Part shown: piece by piece, positions 34,741-49,223 of the stretch
Layout: every line of letters begins with the position of its first letter
Position numbering within the stretch: position 1 is the first letter of the stretch
Assembly: GCA_003255025.1 (NCBI GenBank)
Contig: QANY01013371.1
Span: 1,447,263 to 1,511,262 of the forward strand
DNA: 64,000 nucleotides
Direction of reading: 5' to 3'
Origin: Datisca glomerata
Taxonomy: Eukaryota; Streptophyta; Magnoliopsida; Cucurbitales; Datiscaceae
The notes under the pieces: model-generated
What the model was told of the DNA's origin: nothing
Databases searched by the model: none
What the model saw: only the letters and a program-made list of their open reading frames with translations
Position numbers and translations under genes: made by a program

Positions 34741-37700
34741 ATGGCCAAGAAGCATAAGCGATCCGAATCGGAAGCTCAGAACAACGACGCTGACGAAGTC
34801 CAGCATGTACCCGACCTTGTCAACGGCGGCTCTCCTGAAAAAAAGAAGCCGAAGAAGAAGAAAAAGCCCACGATGAAGAAGACTGAGGAAGACCATGAAG
34901 CAAATCTGAAACCGACAGTGAGCATAGCCGTAGCTGGTTCTATTATCGACAACGCCCAGTCGTTCGAGCTAGCAACCCGAGTACTCGATTTTCTTTGTGT
35001 TATCTGTTGCTGAGAAAATCTTTCCGAGGAATAGGGGCCAAATTCCTCTTTTTCTTTTTGCATATGGTTCAACATGATTATACAATCGAGAAATTTCTGT
35101 TTGTTCTCCTCTATTATGCTTCTGTTTAATTGGCATTTAAACGGAGGCCATGTTGTTGATCTTAGTCGTATTTGCTTTCTTTCTTGTCTCCTCTTTTCAG
35201 CTGGCTGGTCAGATTGCCCGTGCTGCAACTATTTTCCGAATTGATGAGGTCCTTATCTTTCTTACCACTTCACTCTGTAATGATGTAGGACTTGCATTTT
35301 TTGGTAGCACAAAGCGATTACAATATTTGCAGCATGTATCAGGTGGTTGTGTACGACAGTAGAAGTGGTGCAGTTAACGGCACTGGGTCGGAAAATTCAG
35401 ATGAGAATGAAAACGGTGCTGCTTTTCTGATAAGGATATTGCGGTACCTTGAGACACCACAATACTTAAGAAAAGCTCTTTTCCCGAAGCATAACAGCTT
35501 AAGATTTGTGGTCTGAACCCCTAATTGCTTAATTACACTTTTCTTTTGTTGTTTGCTGGTTTATTTTGATTAACTTGTCTTCATTTGCATCATTAAAGGG
35601 TATGCTGCCCCCACTTGATGCTCCACACCATTTACGCAAGCATGAATGGGCTCCATATAGAGAGGGTATCTTTTCAAGCAAAAGTTCTAGTTCTTTCTGT
35701 GGATATGTATTTTAATCTCTGAATCGTGCCTTGTAAAATAGTAAGATCGAATTTTGTGAATGTCTTTGTTTGCTCTTTCTTCAATGAATACTGCGAGGTA
35801 TCTGCACATCAGCCTAGTACTGTTTTAGTGAAGCAATGGCTAGGTGACATGTTGGTTTAAGATATTAATTTGGTGATGGGAAGACCTATGAATTGCAAGG
35901 ATATGAGATGGAAAGAAAAAATTGATAACAAAACATGCATGATGTATGATAATGAACTGAAAACTACACATCTACTTATACTAATGGATCCCGGTTTGAA
36001 GATTTAATCAGAAGATGTGATAAAATTCGAGCAGTGGCATCTTTTATATCACTACGATTATGAATGTTTGCATTTGATCTATTTATAGATATTTCACTAG
36101 CTTTCAGGCCTGCTTTTAATGTCTGACAATTCAGGTGTAACACTTAAAGAAAGAGCTTTAAATGCGATAGGAACATCTGTTGATGTTGGTCTCAATAAGG
36201 TACAATGACATCCTAGCATTACTTTAGTGTTCTTTTAGTTCCGTTTGTACAACTTTTGCTTTGTTTCTTAGTAAACTTAAGGAGTGGTGGGTACATTTCC
36301 CTGGTTTGGACTATAAAAAGATTTTGGTGGAACGGAACCTTATCTCTCAACTATAGACTTCGAAACTTAGGTTGTTCTTACCCATTTTTAGGGTTTCTTT
36401 GATTAATACGTTACACTTTTACCGATAAAAAAATAAAGGTACAATGACATCCTCCTGATCTTTCTTTGTTTTCAAGCTGAGTATAACATTTGGTTTTCAT
36501 TATACTTAATCATCATCTGAAATTGTGTCCTTATTCATTCATGTGCAACAGTATAATCATTTGATGTGAGATCTTTCTTAGATGCTCGTTGCACACTCAG
36601 TCAGTCATATAAATGAGTTCTAGGTCTAGCATGCTAACTTAAGGTCATGTATTTTTCCTCATTGGGATGCTTATTATCATCAATTTGGAGCAAGTTTGTC
36701 TGCCCAAGCCTAAAATAGTACTTCAGCCTTAAGTCAAAGTATATTCTACCTCTGTTCATGTTGGTGCCATGAAATGATCGTTTTAGCTAATCTAATACCC
36801 TGATCGAGTATGAAATTTGTTTTGTGAATTCTTCATGAGTCCCTACTGTTCCCATAATGACAAGCAGATGTGTGACCAGAAAGGTGCAAACTTAGTTTCT
36901 CCATCATGATATGAGAGGAAAATGTAAATGTTATTTGTAACTCAAAGTCTATGTTCTGCATGAGCTTTTCTATAAGGTTACTTCTTTGTGTTCTCATACA
37001 TTGTAATTATACATTCTGACTTTCTTGTATGTCTTCTTTTAACCTGTTGATGTTTAAACAACTTCCCTTCAAGTTGGCTCTTTGTTAAGTGGTAGCTAAA
37101 CTTTGCAGAATGTTGTAATCGATCAAGTACTTGAACCTGGAATAAGAGTTACAGTATCCATGGGAACCAACCGCAACTTTGAAACTGGTAATGTACTGAT
37201 ATTTATTAGTTACTCTCTAACGTGCATACACAGGAACAAAACTTTGAACCTTGCCTGTTTTCTTCCTTTTTTTTTCTGGAGATACCTCTATGAGTCGGAC
37301 CACTGCTGGTTATCATTATTTTTCCCGAACCTAATTACGTTCCTTTTATGAAATTTTCACGTGGCTAAATGAATTTATCGGATTTTGCATCGCAACTAAT
37401 TTTACTTCTGCAATTTATTTGACATTCACTTTCTTGTCCATTCAGTAGTTGCATCAAATTCTAAAATCTACATGCCACTGCATATGGAGGGTAATATTCC
37501 TATAAAATGATTTTTCAATTTAAATTTTTGAAGTAATGTCCTAATAGACAACAGGCAATTCTTGAGTCCAACTAATTGTGTACCACCAATATGAGGTAGA
37601 ATAAAATAGGCAATCTATAAAGTTACTTACGTTCGTGATTGATATTCATGCACTATTCTTGCTACTAATGCAACATGAAAAATAAATTTATTTATAAATT

Positions 37701-38779
37701 ATGAGATTTAAATTTCATTTGTATAGATCGACTACACCAGGTTGTCTCATCCTCCGAGCCTCGGGAAGAAGCAGGACTCTATTGGGGTTATAGAGTGAGA
37801 CATGCTTCCAAATTGAGTGCTATATTTAACGAGAGTCCATACAAGGTATGCAAATTCTGATGCATAGAAGACGTAATCATCTGCTTATCAATCGTAGAAG
37901 CATATTTGACAGCTTACTGATTATTTTATTGAAGGGTGGCTATGATCACTTAATTGGTACCTCAGAGCATGGGCTCGTTGTTAGTTCCTCAGAGCTTATT
38001 CTTCCCTCTTTCGGGTATCTGTCAGCGATTTATATAATTTTATATTCAAGTTTGTAAATCAAGATTGCAATCGATCAAGTAATTGAAAACGATTAACTAT
38101 CGTTTCATGGCTTTGTGCAGGCATCTATTGATTGCTTTTGGGGGCCTAGCCGGTTTGGAAGAGAGCATTGAAGAAGATGATAACTTGAAGGTAACGCTTT
38201 TACGTCATGTGTGTCTGCATATTTATGTTCTTGTTCTATGAAGAAATATTATAGTTCCATTCTTTGGGAAGCTAATGGAACATGTTTTCAGATAATATTA
38301 GTAACTGTGAACACAGCTGAAAATAGAACATTGATAACAGGGAACTCTTTATAATTCTCCGAGTAAGTGATTAGTTACACAATGATTTGAACGATCATGT
38401 TTGATTCTGTGCTATCTTGAGACGTGAATTAGGCGTTGATGACATACTTAGAAGGATATGTTCATTTTTTAGTACTTTTTCCATTCATACTTGGCCAAGT
38501 ATGTTATCCCCCCTTTATCGCCCTCTTTATTGTGTAGGGCAAAGATGCACGTGATGTATTTGATTCATACTTGAACACATGTCCACATCAAGGAAGTAGA
38601 ACAATTCGAACGGAGGTACTCTTTAGTACCGGGAACTGTTTCTTCCATCTCGTAATGATTTTAAGCAATCCATCTAATTATATACCGACTTGCTTCTTTC
38701 CATACAGGAAGCCATCTTTATATCACTTCAGTATTTTCAAGAACCAATAAACAGAGCTGGCCAGAGATTGGAGCGCTGA
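34741..38779 (+). CDS. SPOUT-superfamily methyltransferase, C9orf114/SPOUT1 homologue, 11 exons
   Basis: Coding exons: 34741-34980, 35201-35248, 35343-35510, 35599-35665, 36135-36199, 37109-37187, 37727-37845, 37935-38014, 38121-38190, 38538-38615, 38708-38779. All have GT-AG borders and the joined frame of 361 aa stays open; human SPOUT1 is of similar length. The N-terminus is basic (KKKPKKKKKPTMKK, about residues 34-47), fitting nuclear or nucleolar location. The body shows SIAVAGSIIDNAQS, IARAATIFRIDEV, ILRYLETPQYLRKALFPKH, GMLPPLDAPHH, HEWAPYREGV and DQVLEPGIRVTV. The knot-forming SAM-binding end includes GTSEHG (270-275) and HLLIAFGGLAGLEESIE (about 290-306). The family is a putative RNA methyltransferase; the plant substrate is not established. 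Exon 2 is only 48 bp. Confidence 0.93.
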
Positions 38780-40792
38780 AGTCCGCATTTAATCGGTTGA
38801 CAGCAAGACACAAGTTTTTCAACTACAATTTTGATTTGGGTAGTCCGTAAGAAGGCCATCTATCCATCCCCCTCTGATTGGAGGCTGGTGGCTGATTTCC
38901 CTTCTATGTATTGTTCGAACAAAAATGTCAGTTCTCAAAGCCTGCCTACCTCTATTGTTGGCTAGGATGGATGCTTGTTATCTATCAGGCCTGAGGCCAC
39001 TGGCCCCAAACAGTGTCCAAGGCTTAAGAGCAATGTGCTATGTACTGGGAGGCAAATTTGCAGCAATGAGCCATGTGATCACTTCTTTCTTTTCTCATTG
39101 CTCATTTTCTTAGTTGACGCATGTAACTCTTCTCAAGAAGATTTTTATTATATTAGTTATTCTCTATTTCTAGAAAATAAAAAGGTTGCCTGACATAAAA
39201 TTGGAGAGAGTTTTCAGATTTAACTTGACCATGTAAACATATGGATTTTATTTGTAACCATGTAAACATATGGATATTTTTTTTGTAACGTAGGTATCTG
39301 GGTTTGTGTCCGGTTAATACCATACCTAAAACTTAGAGCACGTCGTCGATCAGTTAGATTTAGTGGGCATGACTGCCGATCTTAAGAATTTATTTTCTTT
39401 ATTTGCGTTGGTAACATGGACTCGAGAATTTATTTTCTTTAATTTTATTGATGACATGATGACATGGACTTTGTTTTTTACAGTAACAAACTTGGAATCA
39501 TTAATTCTCTGGTTTGTTTTAGTATAACAAGGGTTGTAACATGAATATAACGTTAATATTAAGTTTTGAAGCACAATTCAGTAACTTGAAAACAGGTATC
39601 TATTTTTACCTTAGCAAGGCTATGCTCTAGCATTAAGCTATTTTCATTGGCTACGGTGATGGTGAAGAACTATTGAACAATTCACATATCACTTAAGCAT
39701 GTGATTTATATTTTTTCACTAGATGAAACTTTTGATCTCTTATCGAACTACAAGCATGACTAGGAAGGTAACTAGGAGGAGGAGGGTTGGTTGGCTACCT
39801 TTTCAATCAATCTAGAACCGCTCAATATCAGTATAGGTGTGAATAGTAAGGAGTCTTGTTCTAAGACTCGAGCTAGAACATCATTTCATTTTCATAACAG
39901 GATTGAGTACATCACAAGACTAGACTAGTGATCTCATCACCTTTCATAAATAATCATATTTATTCTCAATTGCTTTTGGACAGGAACAAGCTCGCCTATT
40001 GATGAAGGGAGGTAATCGCCCCCTTTGATCATGTAATATTTTTATATTATATGTAATAATCTTTTATAAAATATGTAAAATTACATATCAATTTACTATT
40101 TACCCCTTTTAATTTATAAAATTTAAAAATTTAAAAAAATATCAAATTGTATACTATTTATCTCCTTTAAGTTGGTAAAATTACTAAACTATATATCATT
40201 TATCTTATTCAAAATTTTAAAATTATCTTTATATAAATAGCATGAGGTTTGAAAAAGAATTTACCCTTTCTATAAAATTTTTGGCGTTACCCCTACTTTT
40301 GGAGATTATTTTAAAAACGACCTCACTTCCTAAAAACAACAGTTATAATTTGAATTTTATATAAGAAACAAAAAACTTCTGTCCATTTTTCAAAATGATA
40401 TTATATAAATAAATTTTCAATTCACATGAGCTTTTCTTTTTAGTAATTTGGATGCACCATGATAGTCCAAGTGACTAATCTTTTTGGTAATTCGAAATTT
40501 CATTAGGGGTAATTTTGACAAATGAAAAATAGAGCCGCGTTTGGCAACAATAAATAAGTAGAAGGGAGCTTACGCCCTATACCCTCCCTTTTGACGCGCG
40601 CACAAGCCAAGCGAGGCATACGAGAGCGGCGAAGTGAGAGAGAGAAGAGAAGGTTTTTGCAAAGCGGAAGAGAAAAAAGGATTTTAGAGCCTTAAGCAAC
40701 AACAGCACAGATTTAAATTTCTCTTCTCATATTTTTATTTTTATCATATAGTCGTTTAAATAGGTGACCGTTGGCTCTCTCCCGCCATAATT
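38780..40792. other. Intergenic region between the SPOUT and CHR12-type genes
   Basis: The first 400-500 bp are probably 3' UTR of the upstream gene. From about 40550 the sequence becomes GC-richer and then purine-rich (GAGAGAGAGAAGAGAAG near 40637), as expected of a 5' UTR for the downstream remodeller. No separate gene is seen. Confidence 0.5.
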
Positions 40793-43700
40793 ATGGCTCA
40801 GCTCGAGAGCCAGCAACCTTCCCTCGACCATGTCCGCCACACCAAGGCTCTTATTTGTGCTCTCAACCTCGTCTCCCGCAACCTCCCCATCCCTCCTGAC
40901 CTTTTTGACACCGTCTCATCCATCTATTCCGGTTTTCAAGACCAATACGATGATACCGGCAATGATTTGGTATGGATTCTTGGGATTCCTCCTCTTTTTT
41001 CTTAATTCTGGGTTTTGGGATTTGTGCAATTAAGGGGGATTTGGTTTTAGGGTTGGTTGTTGTTGATGGGTTTCTCTGGTTTTGGCGTTTGAGTTGGGGT
41101 ATGTGTGAATTTATGTGTTTTATTGGTCTTCTAGGTTCTTTTAGATTCGTAACAGTAGTTTACCCTTCGAAATTTAGAGATTTTATTGTTATTTTTCTGC
41201 TGCCTGTAACTTTCTTTTCTATGTACTTGCGTACGTTCTTCTAAATGAAATTCTATAATAAGGATCTGCAATGTTATGCTTCAATGAGTCTCATAGGTTT
41301 GATATTCTGTCCGAAAACATGAGATCTTTTGGTTGACTTGTGTTTGTAACTGCTTTTCTTGTATGACATTCAATATTATCTCTTTATCTTAGATGAATTC
41401 TCTTAAGTACTTCAGTTATTTCCTTTGCGTCTTCTTGTTAGTTGAATTCTGTGATAGTACCTAAATTTATATTGTTCAACTCTGATGATACTGTTGCAAG
41501 GAACACTGTTTCTGTTCTCCTGTCATTAGAGCTTAAATAGTAGTTTCTTCTCATCTCGTTAGTTTTATTACTTGTGTATGTATAAACAATGTCAAGACTC
41601 AAGACATAGTAGAATCCTTTTTATTTGACTATCAGCTGCTCGATGAGTTTTTGAAAATGTCATTTTGATATTCCTGATGCAGGACGATCTGAACTATGCT
41701 GGAGAAGATCTATTGACAGATCTTGGGGATGCACTGACAAACCAGCGAGCAGAATGCATGTCAGGTTTTGATTTGGAAGAATCAAGAGAGGGTCGTTACC
41801 AGAGCCACATACAACATCGGTTGACTGAACTTGAAGGTTGCTAAATTTTGTGAGAGGCATTCACTTTGCCTATTTATCCTAATGGCTTATGTGATCATAA
41901 TTCAAATTGCAAAACTCCATGGAGTCATAAAATATATCCTCGTTCTCAGTTTGACCTTCTATACTGTCTTGTTATTTTGTTTATGAGAACGAAATAAATT
42001 ATCAACAACTTACTGTCGTAGGTTATCCTCTTGACAAGCTTTAGAAGTGATGTTTCTGTTAATAGTAATTTTATCAAAAGAGTAGATAGTGGAGAACTTG
42101 ATTGCTACAGACTCTTTTCTTTGGTCCCCTATGATATTTGGAAGGATGATCTATTAGACTTGTCTACTTCTACTAATTCATTCTCTTTAGTGTATCTATG
42201 GTCTCTTTTATACTTTCACTTACAACCACGTTGTAAACAGGATTCTAAACATGTATAAAAGAGGAGAAGAAGAGATAACAAGTCTAGATGGTCATAGTCT
42301 GATACAATAGTTTTTTTATTCGATATCTTGTTTGTCAATGTATAATATGATTATACAAGTCAACAGTAGAATTACAGTTCAACCTGATTTTTCAATCTGC
42401 GTGTGTTTGTCTTAAAGCATAAACCACTTTGCCACTGTCTCAAACAATTATCTCTATTTTATAATTATCACTAAAATTATTGTCTCAGTCTATGTCTAAG
42501 AACTACTCATGCTTTAATGATTTTGGATCAGAATTACCTTCAAGTAGAGGGGACGACTTGCAGACAAAGTGCTTAATTGAGCTCTATGGATTAAAGGTAA
42601 TGTTGATGTCCTGAAAATGCTTCGAATGATGTACAGGAAGCTCACCAGTCTAGAGAGATAGTATAGTCACCTGAATCTCATCTTGATTTTTCTTCTGAAA
42701 TATTTTAGTTCAAAAGGAAATGAATGATGGAAGTAGTTTTCATGTTGCCCTATAGAAATGCACATTCAGATATGTAAGAGGCATTTTGTTTCCCTATTGG
42801 AATTTAATATGCAGTTAAATGAGATCTTCCAGAGATGATAACAGGGTATGTGCTTTTTCTTCTTTTTGATATCACGTGATGGATGACAATGATTTCCTGG
42901 TAGTTGGAAGAATTGCAAAGAAAGGTTCGGTCAACTTTGAGCTCAGAGTACTGGCTACATGTGAATTGTGCATATCCCGACAAACAATTATTTGACTGGG
43001 GCATGATGCGATTGCATCGTTTACCATACGGAGTAGGGGATGCTTTTGCTACAGAAGCTGATGATCAGTTCAGGAGGAAACGAGAAGCTGAGGTGATGTA
43101 GTAGTTGCAAAGGCATTTATTTTATTTGATTTAAGAACATGGAAAGTGAGCATTCATCTCTATGTAGTATGTAGTATAGCCTTTTTATAGTAGAAGGGTG
43201 AAGCTCTCTCTCTCTATCTCTCAATAATTGTAGGCTTCAGTGTAACAATTGTCTTCTAGGTCAATAGTACTGGCTTTCCTGAAGTAAAGACAAGATGAAA
43301 CAATAGCTTACATCTGAGATCTCTATACCAAAAGAATATCAGTTTATCAAAATATATTATCAAGAGAAAATACTTTTTTGCTTTTATAAATTTGTTTGTC
43401 ATCTTCATGTTTCTTGTATTCTATGAATCAAATTATGAATGTAGCTGATCTAAATGATATTGTGCAGAGGCTGTCGAGGTTAAAAGAAGAGGAGAAGAAC
43501 CAGACTGAGACGAGGAAAAGAAAATTTTTTGTAGAAATTCTCAATGCAGTTCGTGAATTTCAGTTACAAAATCAAGCTTCTTTGAAACGTAGGAAACAAA
43601 GAAATGATGGTATCCAGGTATGCTAACTTTCATGCCTACTTCTAGAAGTAAGTGGAAACTGGAATGTAGTAGACAAAGGAAGCCACAATAAGAATGCAGC

Positions 43701-46700
43701 ATAGAAGTTTCTTCGGCAACGTTGCTGTGAAATCAATAGAAGAGATTTTTGTTTCATATGAAAAAAAATAGAAGAGATTATCAGCATATGAAAACTTGTT
43801 TGGAACCAAAGTGAAAATTATAGAACATTTACTAAATGGAGATGATAACTTATTTGGTAAAGCTTGGAAGAGTTCCAGTAACTTCAACTCTTATTTAATC
43901 TGCAATCGCCTGGATTATTTTCTCCGAATATGGGGGTTTTAATTTATGTACTATGGGCGGAACAATTTATTAGTCGGGATGTGCACAATTTATATGTAGT
44001 AATTTTCACAGCTTAAAGAAGAAGAAATCCCTTAAATGTTATTTTTACACTGATAAAAAAATGTTATTTTTACAGGCTTGGCATGGAAGACAAAGGCAAC
44101 GTGCCACACGAGCAGAAAAGTTGAGATTCCAAGCGCTGAAGGCAGATGATCAAGAAGCTTACATGAGAATGGTTAAAGAGAGCAAGAATGAAAGATTAAC
44201 TATCCTTCTTGAAGAAACAAATAAGTTACTTGTTAATTTGGGAGCCGCTGTTCAACGTCAAAAAGATGTCAAAGATTCGGATGGCACCGAAACCTTGGAT
44301 GACTCAGAAACTGATTTATCTGAATTGGATGCTTCAAAGAATGGCACCCCTCGAGATTTACCTCTTGAGGAAGATGTGGATGCCAATGATTCTGATCGGA
44401 ATGATGATCCTAGTGATTTACTTGAAGGTCAGCGGCAGTATAATTCGGCCATTCATTCTATTCAAGAAAAGGTAAAGTAAATGTATTATTTGTGTTGATG
44501 TTTTCATCTTCACATTTTGTGTTGCCATACTTCACTTTATCAGTACTACAACTTCTACATTCACTATATGAGCTTCTACCAAATGTTGGAATTGTAGTTT
44601 TCCTCAGGGATGGTCTTAATATTTGTTATAATAGCAGAATGCCACAGCTATTCGTGTGAAGAAGGCATATAGGATTTTGCAGTGAGGTATCTCTGGCACT
44701 GGTTTCCTCTGAATGTCTCAAGAAGTCACTCAAACTTTCCATGTTTCATGACAACCAGCTCTGCTATGCAGTTTTTAATCTTTGACTAGACTTTGATTAT
44801 GTAAATATGATAGCTGGAGTTTTTATGGTAGTTTTGATGAAGGCCGAGCATGCTCTTCTTGGTAGCTGTTTATTGAATTGTCTGATTTCGCATGAGACTT
44901 AGTGAACTTACTTTATTAACAAAAGCTTGTCATAGTTCTAATCAGGGAATGTGACTAATATATTATATTTTTCAGGTCACCGAGCAGCCATCGATGCTTC
45001 AAGGGGGAGAACTAAGATCATACCAGATAGAAGGTCTTCAGTGGATGCTCTCTTTATTCAATAACAACTTGAATGGAATTTTGGCTGATGAGATGGGATT
45101 GGGGAAGACAATACAAACCATTTCGTTGATCGCATACTTGATTGAATACAAGGACGTGATTGGGCCCCACTTGATAGTTGCTCCGAAGGCTGTACTGCCA
45201 AATTGGATGAATGAATTTTCCATATGGGCCCCAAGGTAGGTGCAAAGTACAGACATCTGTGATGACTTGTATACATGTGTTATCTTCACTTTGGAGTGCT
45301 AGATCTATTTGTGTATCTGTGTCTTTGTATGTTTCTGCATTTACGAGGTAAATTACATATCATTCTTTTTTCCCTATATTCCTTCCTTATCCAGTATCGC
45401 TGTTGTTCTTTATGATGGACGTCAAGAAGAAAGAAAGACAATAAAGGAAGAATTGTTAGGGGAGAGGAAATTTAATGTGTTGGTCACACACTATGATCTT
45501 ATCATGAGGGATAAATCATTTTTGAAGAAAGTTCATTGGTACTACATGATCGTTGATGAAGGGCACCGACTGAAGAATCGTGAATGTGCTCTTGCACAAA
45601 CACTTTCAGGGTATGCTTCATGTAAATTATCTGCATTTATTCTTTAAATATTTGGATAGGTAATGTATTTTTAATTAGTGTTTGATCGTTCGACTTTGGA
45701 CTGTACCATTCAAATTTAAGATCCTTACTTCTTAGTCTCTTTGGCGAGCTATTTACTAGCAGTTTACTGCATGTATTCTGTACTTTTACAACTTGTATAT
45801 CAAATATTTCTCCTCTGACGGCCTCTCTGAACATCACTGTGAGGCTATAGCCAAGTAAGGTTGCAGACTAGACTTTACACGAAGTCAAGTTGCAAAATTG
45901 CTCTTACATTATAAGATATTTAAATAAAAAACATAGGCGAAATAAATATGCTTGAAGACCACCATAGCCACTAAACGTATTTTATCCTTATTTTATCATT
46001 TGCTTATTTAGGACTTTGAGGTCATATACCGTCAACTTTAGTTATTCTGATTTTTGAGATGCAAAGGTTGGGACTGTACAGGTCCAGGTAGCTCCATACC
46101 CATGTACCGTTCAAGGAAATCTTTAGTTGTAATGCCAACAACTTATTTTAGGGAATGTTTGGTCTTTGGAACTTTGAACCATCGATTTTTAGACTGTTGT
46201 TTCCTATGTCTTCTCAGACATTACAATGTCCAGTTTCTAGTTATAACTTCTCTGTTAATAGCAGATATGCATCAAAATCTCTCTATGGTTTATGCATTGT
46301 AAATTGATTGGATAACCTTTATTGCCACGTTATAATTTTGTTACATGGCTCTTTTTTTTCTTCATATGGAACTCTTTGATGTTAAAAAAGTCGATGAATA
46401 TATTTTACAGAAGTGTGTCTGACGAAGGCCATAATCAGGAACATCCTATGAGAAGATTCACTTGGTTCTGGATCTGAATTAATTCTGAGGATTATAGTCT
46501 AAAAGCTATGTTATCTCTGATATAACAAACTTTTTATAACGTTAATTTAAATTATAACTTCAAAGTTTCCCATTTGATAGTTGCACGATGTTGTTGAAAT
46601 TGAAAATATGCTTTTGAGTTATTGCCATGAATTGTGCTATTTCACCTTGAATTGAACGATTTCAGAAATTGTAGTATACTTTTTTTTCCTTTCCTTGTAT

Positions 46701-49223
46701 ATGTTTGTTCAGTTTTAAATAAATTTTGAAAGAACTAGGCTGGAATTTAAACTTTGTGATTCTTGAATCTTATTGTAAAACGCCCCTTATGAAAATTTAC
46801 AAATTCTTTGTAAATCTACCCCATAATTCCTTGTTCAAGTTAAGAGATGCATCACATTCCTTTTTCCATTTTCCTTCTCCAACCACTACTGTCAATATTC
46901 TTATTAGTTAGTTGGAAGTTACTATGAATCTTTAGTTTCTGCAAGAAAATGAGAAAGCCTAAAATAGTTTCAATTGTTTGCAGCTATCAGATAAAGCGTA
47001 GACTTCTTTTGACTGGTACTCCAATACAGAACAGTCTACAGGAACTATGGTCGCTGCTTAATTTTCTCCTTCCACACATTTTTAATTCCGTCCAGAATTT
47101 CCAGGAGTGGTTCAATGCACCCTTTGCAGGTCGAGGTGATGTTTCTCTGACAGATGAAGAAGAGCTATTGATCATTCGCCGTCTGCATCATGTGAGTGTA
47201 ATTTCCTTCGTTTCATTTATTTTTTCGGGTTACATTTTTTTCATCTTTTTAATTGTTCATTTTATATTTCTTATTTTCTTTTTAAATGTTCTTTTATTTA
47301 GGTTATTAGACCATTCATATTAAGAAGGAAAAAAGACGAGGTGGAGAAATTTCTTCCTGGGAAATCACAGGTCATACTTAAATGTGATATGTCAGCATGG
47401 CAGAAAGCATATTATCAACAAGTTACAGATGATGGCAGAGTTGATACTGGTATGTACTGGCCCTTTCTTCTCTAATGAGGGTAGGGATTGAGTTTTACCA
47501 AGCAGTAATCTTGATGGTGCAGTCAATAGACGATCTAGGGTGGTTTCATATAGAAGCATTATTATCATACACGTTTCCTCTACGCTTCTCTCCCATCTGT
47601 GTTTAATCTTGCTGAATATCACATTTGAATGTCTACCATTATTTTATAGACCTTCTGTTAGCCCAATCAGAAGTTTGTATTGCAATATAGTTCTTACCAA
47701 GAGCAATTTCCTTTTTCAGGATCTGGAAAATCAAAGACACTTCAAAACTTAACGATGCAGCTTAGGAAGTGTTGTAATCACCCATATCTCTTTATATCTG
47801 GAGATTATAATATGTGGCGAAAGGAGGAGATCATCAGATCATCAGGGAAGTTCGAACTACTAGATCGATTACTTCCAAAACTACGCAGAGCTGGACATAG
47901 AGTACTGCTTTTCTCTCAAATGACTCGTCTCATGGACATTCTTGAAATATATCTGCAACTTCATGATTTTAAGTATCTTAGATTGGACGGTTCAACAAAA
48001 ACTGAGGAAAGGGGTACTCTACTAAAGCAATTTAATGCTCCGGACTCTCCTTTCTTCATGTTTCTCCTGAGTACTCGAGCAGGAGGTTTAGGTTTGAATT
48101 TACAAACGGCAGATACTGTTATAATCTTTGATAGTGATTGGAATCCTCAGATGGACCAACAGGCAGAAGACCGGGCTCATCGTATTGGACAAAAGAAGGA
48201 AGTAAGGGTATTTGTCTTGGTCAGTGTTGGATCAGTTGAAGAGGTGATATTGGAGCGTGCAAAAGAGAAGATGGGTATTGATGCCAAGGTCATCCAAGCT
48301 GGACTTTTCAATACAACCTCAACAGGTTTGTCATATTTGAATATTACCAAGTTTTGGAAATACCACCTTTAATGCCATGTTTTTGGACATTCTTTTTACA
48401 TCGTTTGTTGTCACATAGATTTTGATAATCCAAGTTAAGAGGGTTGATAAGCATGTTGTGTTTACCCTCCTTAGTTGCTTGCTCTAAATCAAAATACAAT
48501 GTCATTTTCTATGCAGCTCAGGACAGGAGGGAAATGTTGGAGGAGATCATGCGTAGAGGAACAAGATCGCTTGGAGCAGACGTGCCAAGCGAGAGAGAAA
48601 TTAACCGTCTTGCAGCTCGGTCAGACGAGGAGTTTTGGCTTTTCGAAAAGATGGATGAGGAGAGACGACAGAAGGAGAATTATAGAGCCCGTCTAATGGA
48701 AGAACACGAGGTACCTGAGTGGGTATATTCTGCACCCGACGGTAAGGACGTTAAGAAAAAAGGCTTCGACATTAGCGGTATCACAGGAAAACGAAGACGA
48801 AAGGAGGTAGTTTATGCTGATACACTGAGTGATTTGCAGTGGATGAAGGCTGTGGAAAATGGAGAAGACATATGTAAGGTATCAGCCAAAGGAAAGAGAA
48901 GAGATCATCTTCCATATGAAGGCAATGCATCAGCAAACAATAATACAAGGTTAGAGGATAAAGTGATAGAATTGGGGGATAATGTGGCTGCAGCTAGTGA
49001 GGACACAAGTGAAGACACCACTGGTTTGGAACAAACCCCAAAGAGACACAAGTCTGAGGGGGCAAATACTGGAAAACATGACCAGTCAGTTGAGGGAAGC
49101 GAATGGAATTCACGTATATTAACATGGAACACCCATAGAAAAAAGAGATCCAGCTATGTAACCCAAGGTTCAACTGATTCTAGAGGGCAGAATTCCTATG
49201 GAAGAGGAAATGGATGGGCTTGA
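40793..49223 (+). CDS. CHR12: SNF2-family chromatin-remodelling ATPase, CHR12/CHR23 (MINUSCULE) type, 12 exons
   Basis: Exons: 40793-40969, 41683-41836, 42532-42596, 42904-43092, 43468-43617, 44076-44471, 44976-45235, 45395-45610, 46984-47191, 47302-47449, 47720-48325, 48517-49223. The joined frame is 1,091 aa, close to Arabidopsis CHR12. The N-terminal part has the plant MINU block [20 protein letters not shown] and a basic HSA-like helix region (exons 5-6). The helicase core shows Walker A DEMGLGKT (415-422), the Mg-binding box DEGH (518-521), [32 protein letters not shown] and DRAHRIGQ (805-812). An SnAC-like segment follows ([20 protein letters not shown]). No bromodomain is present, which separates it from BRM. 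In Arabidopsis these ATPases act in SWI/SNF complexes in stem-cell maintenance and growth arrest under stress. CHR12 versus CHR23 cannot be separated by eye. Confidence 0.93.

Noticed and set aside
34776..35228. 150-codon minus-strand frame across SPOUT exons 1-2
   Set aside because: It overlaps well-supported plus-strand exons and their splice sites and has no domain.
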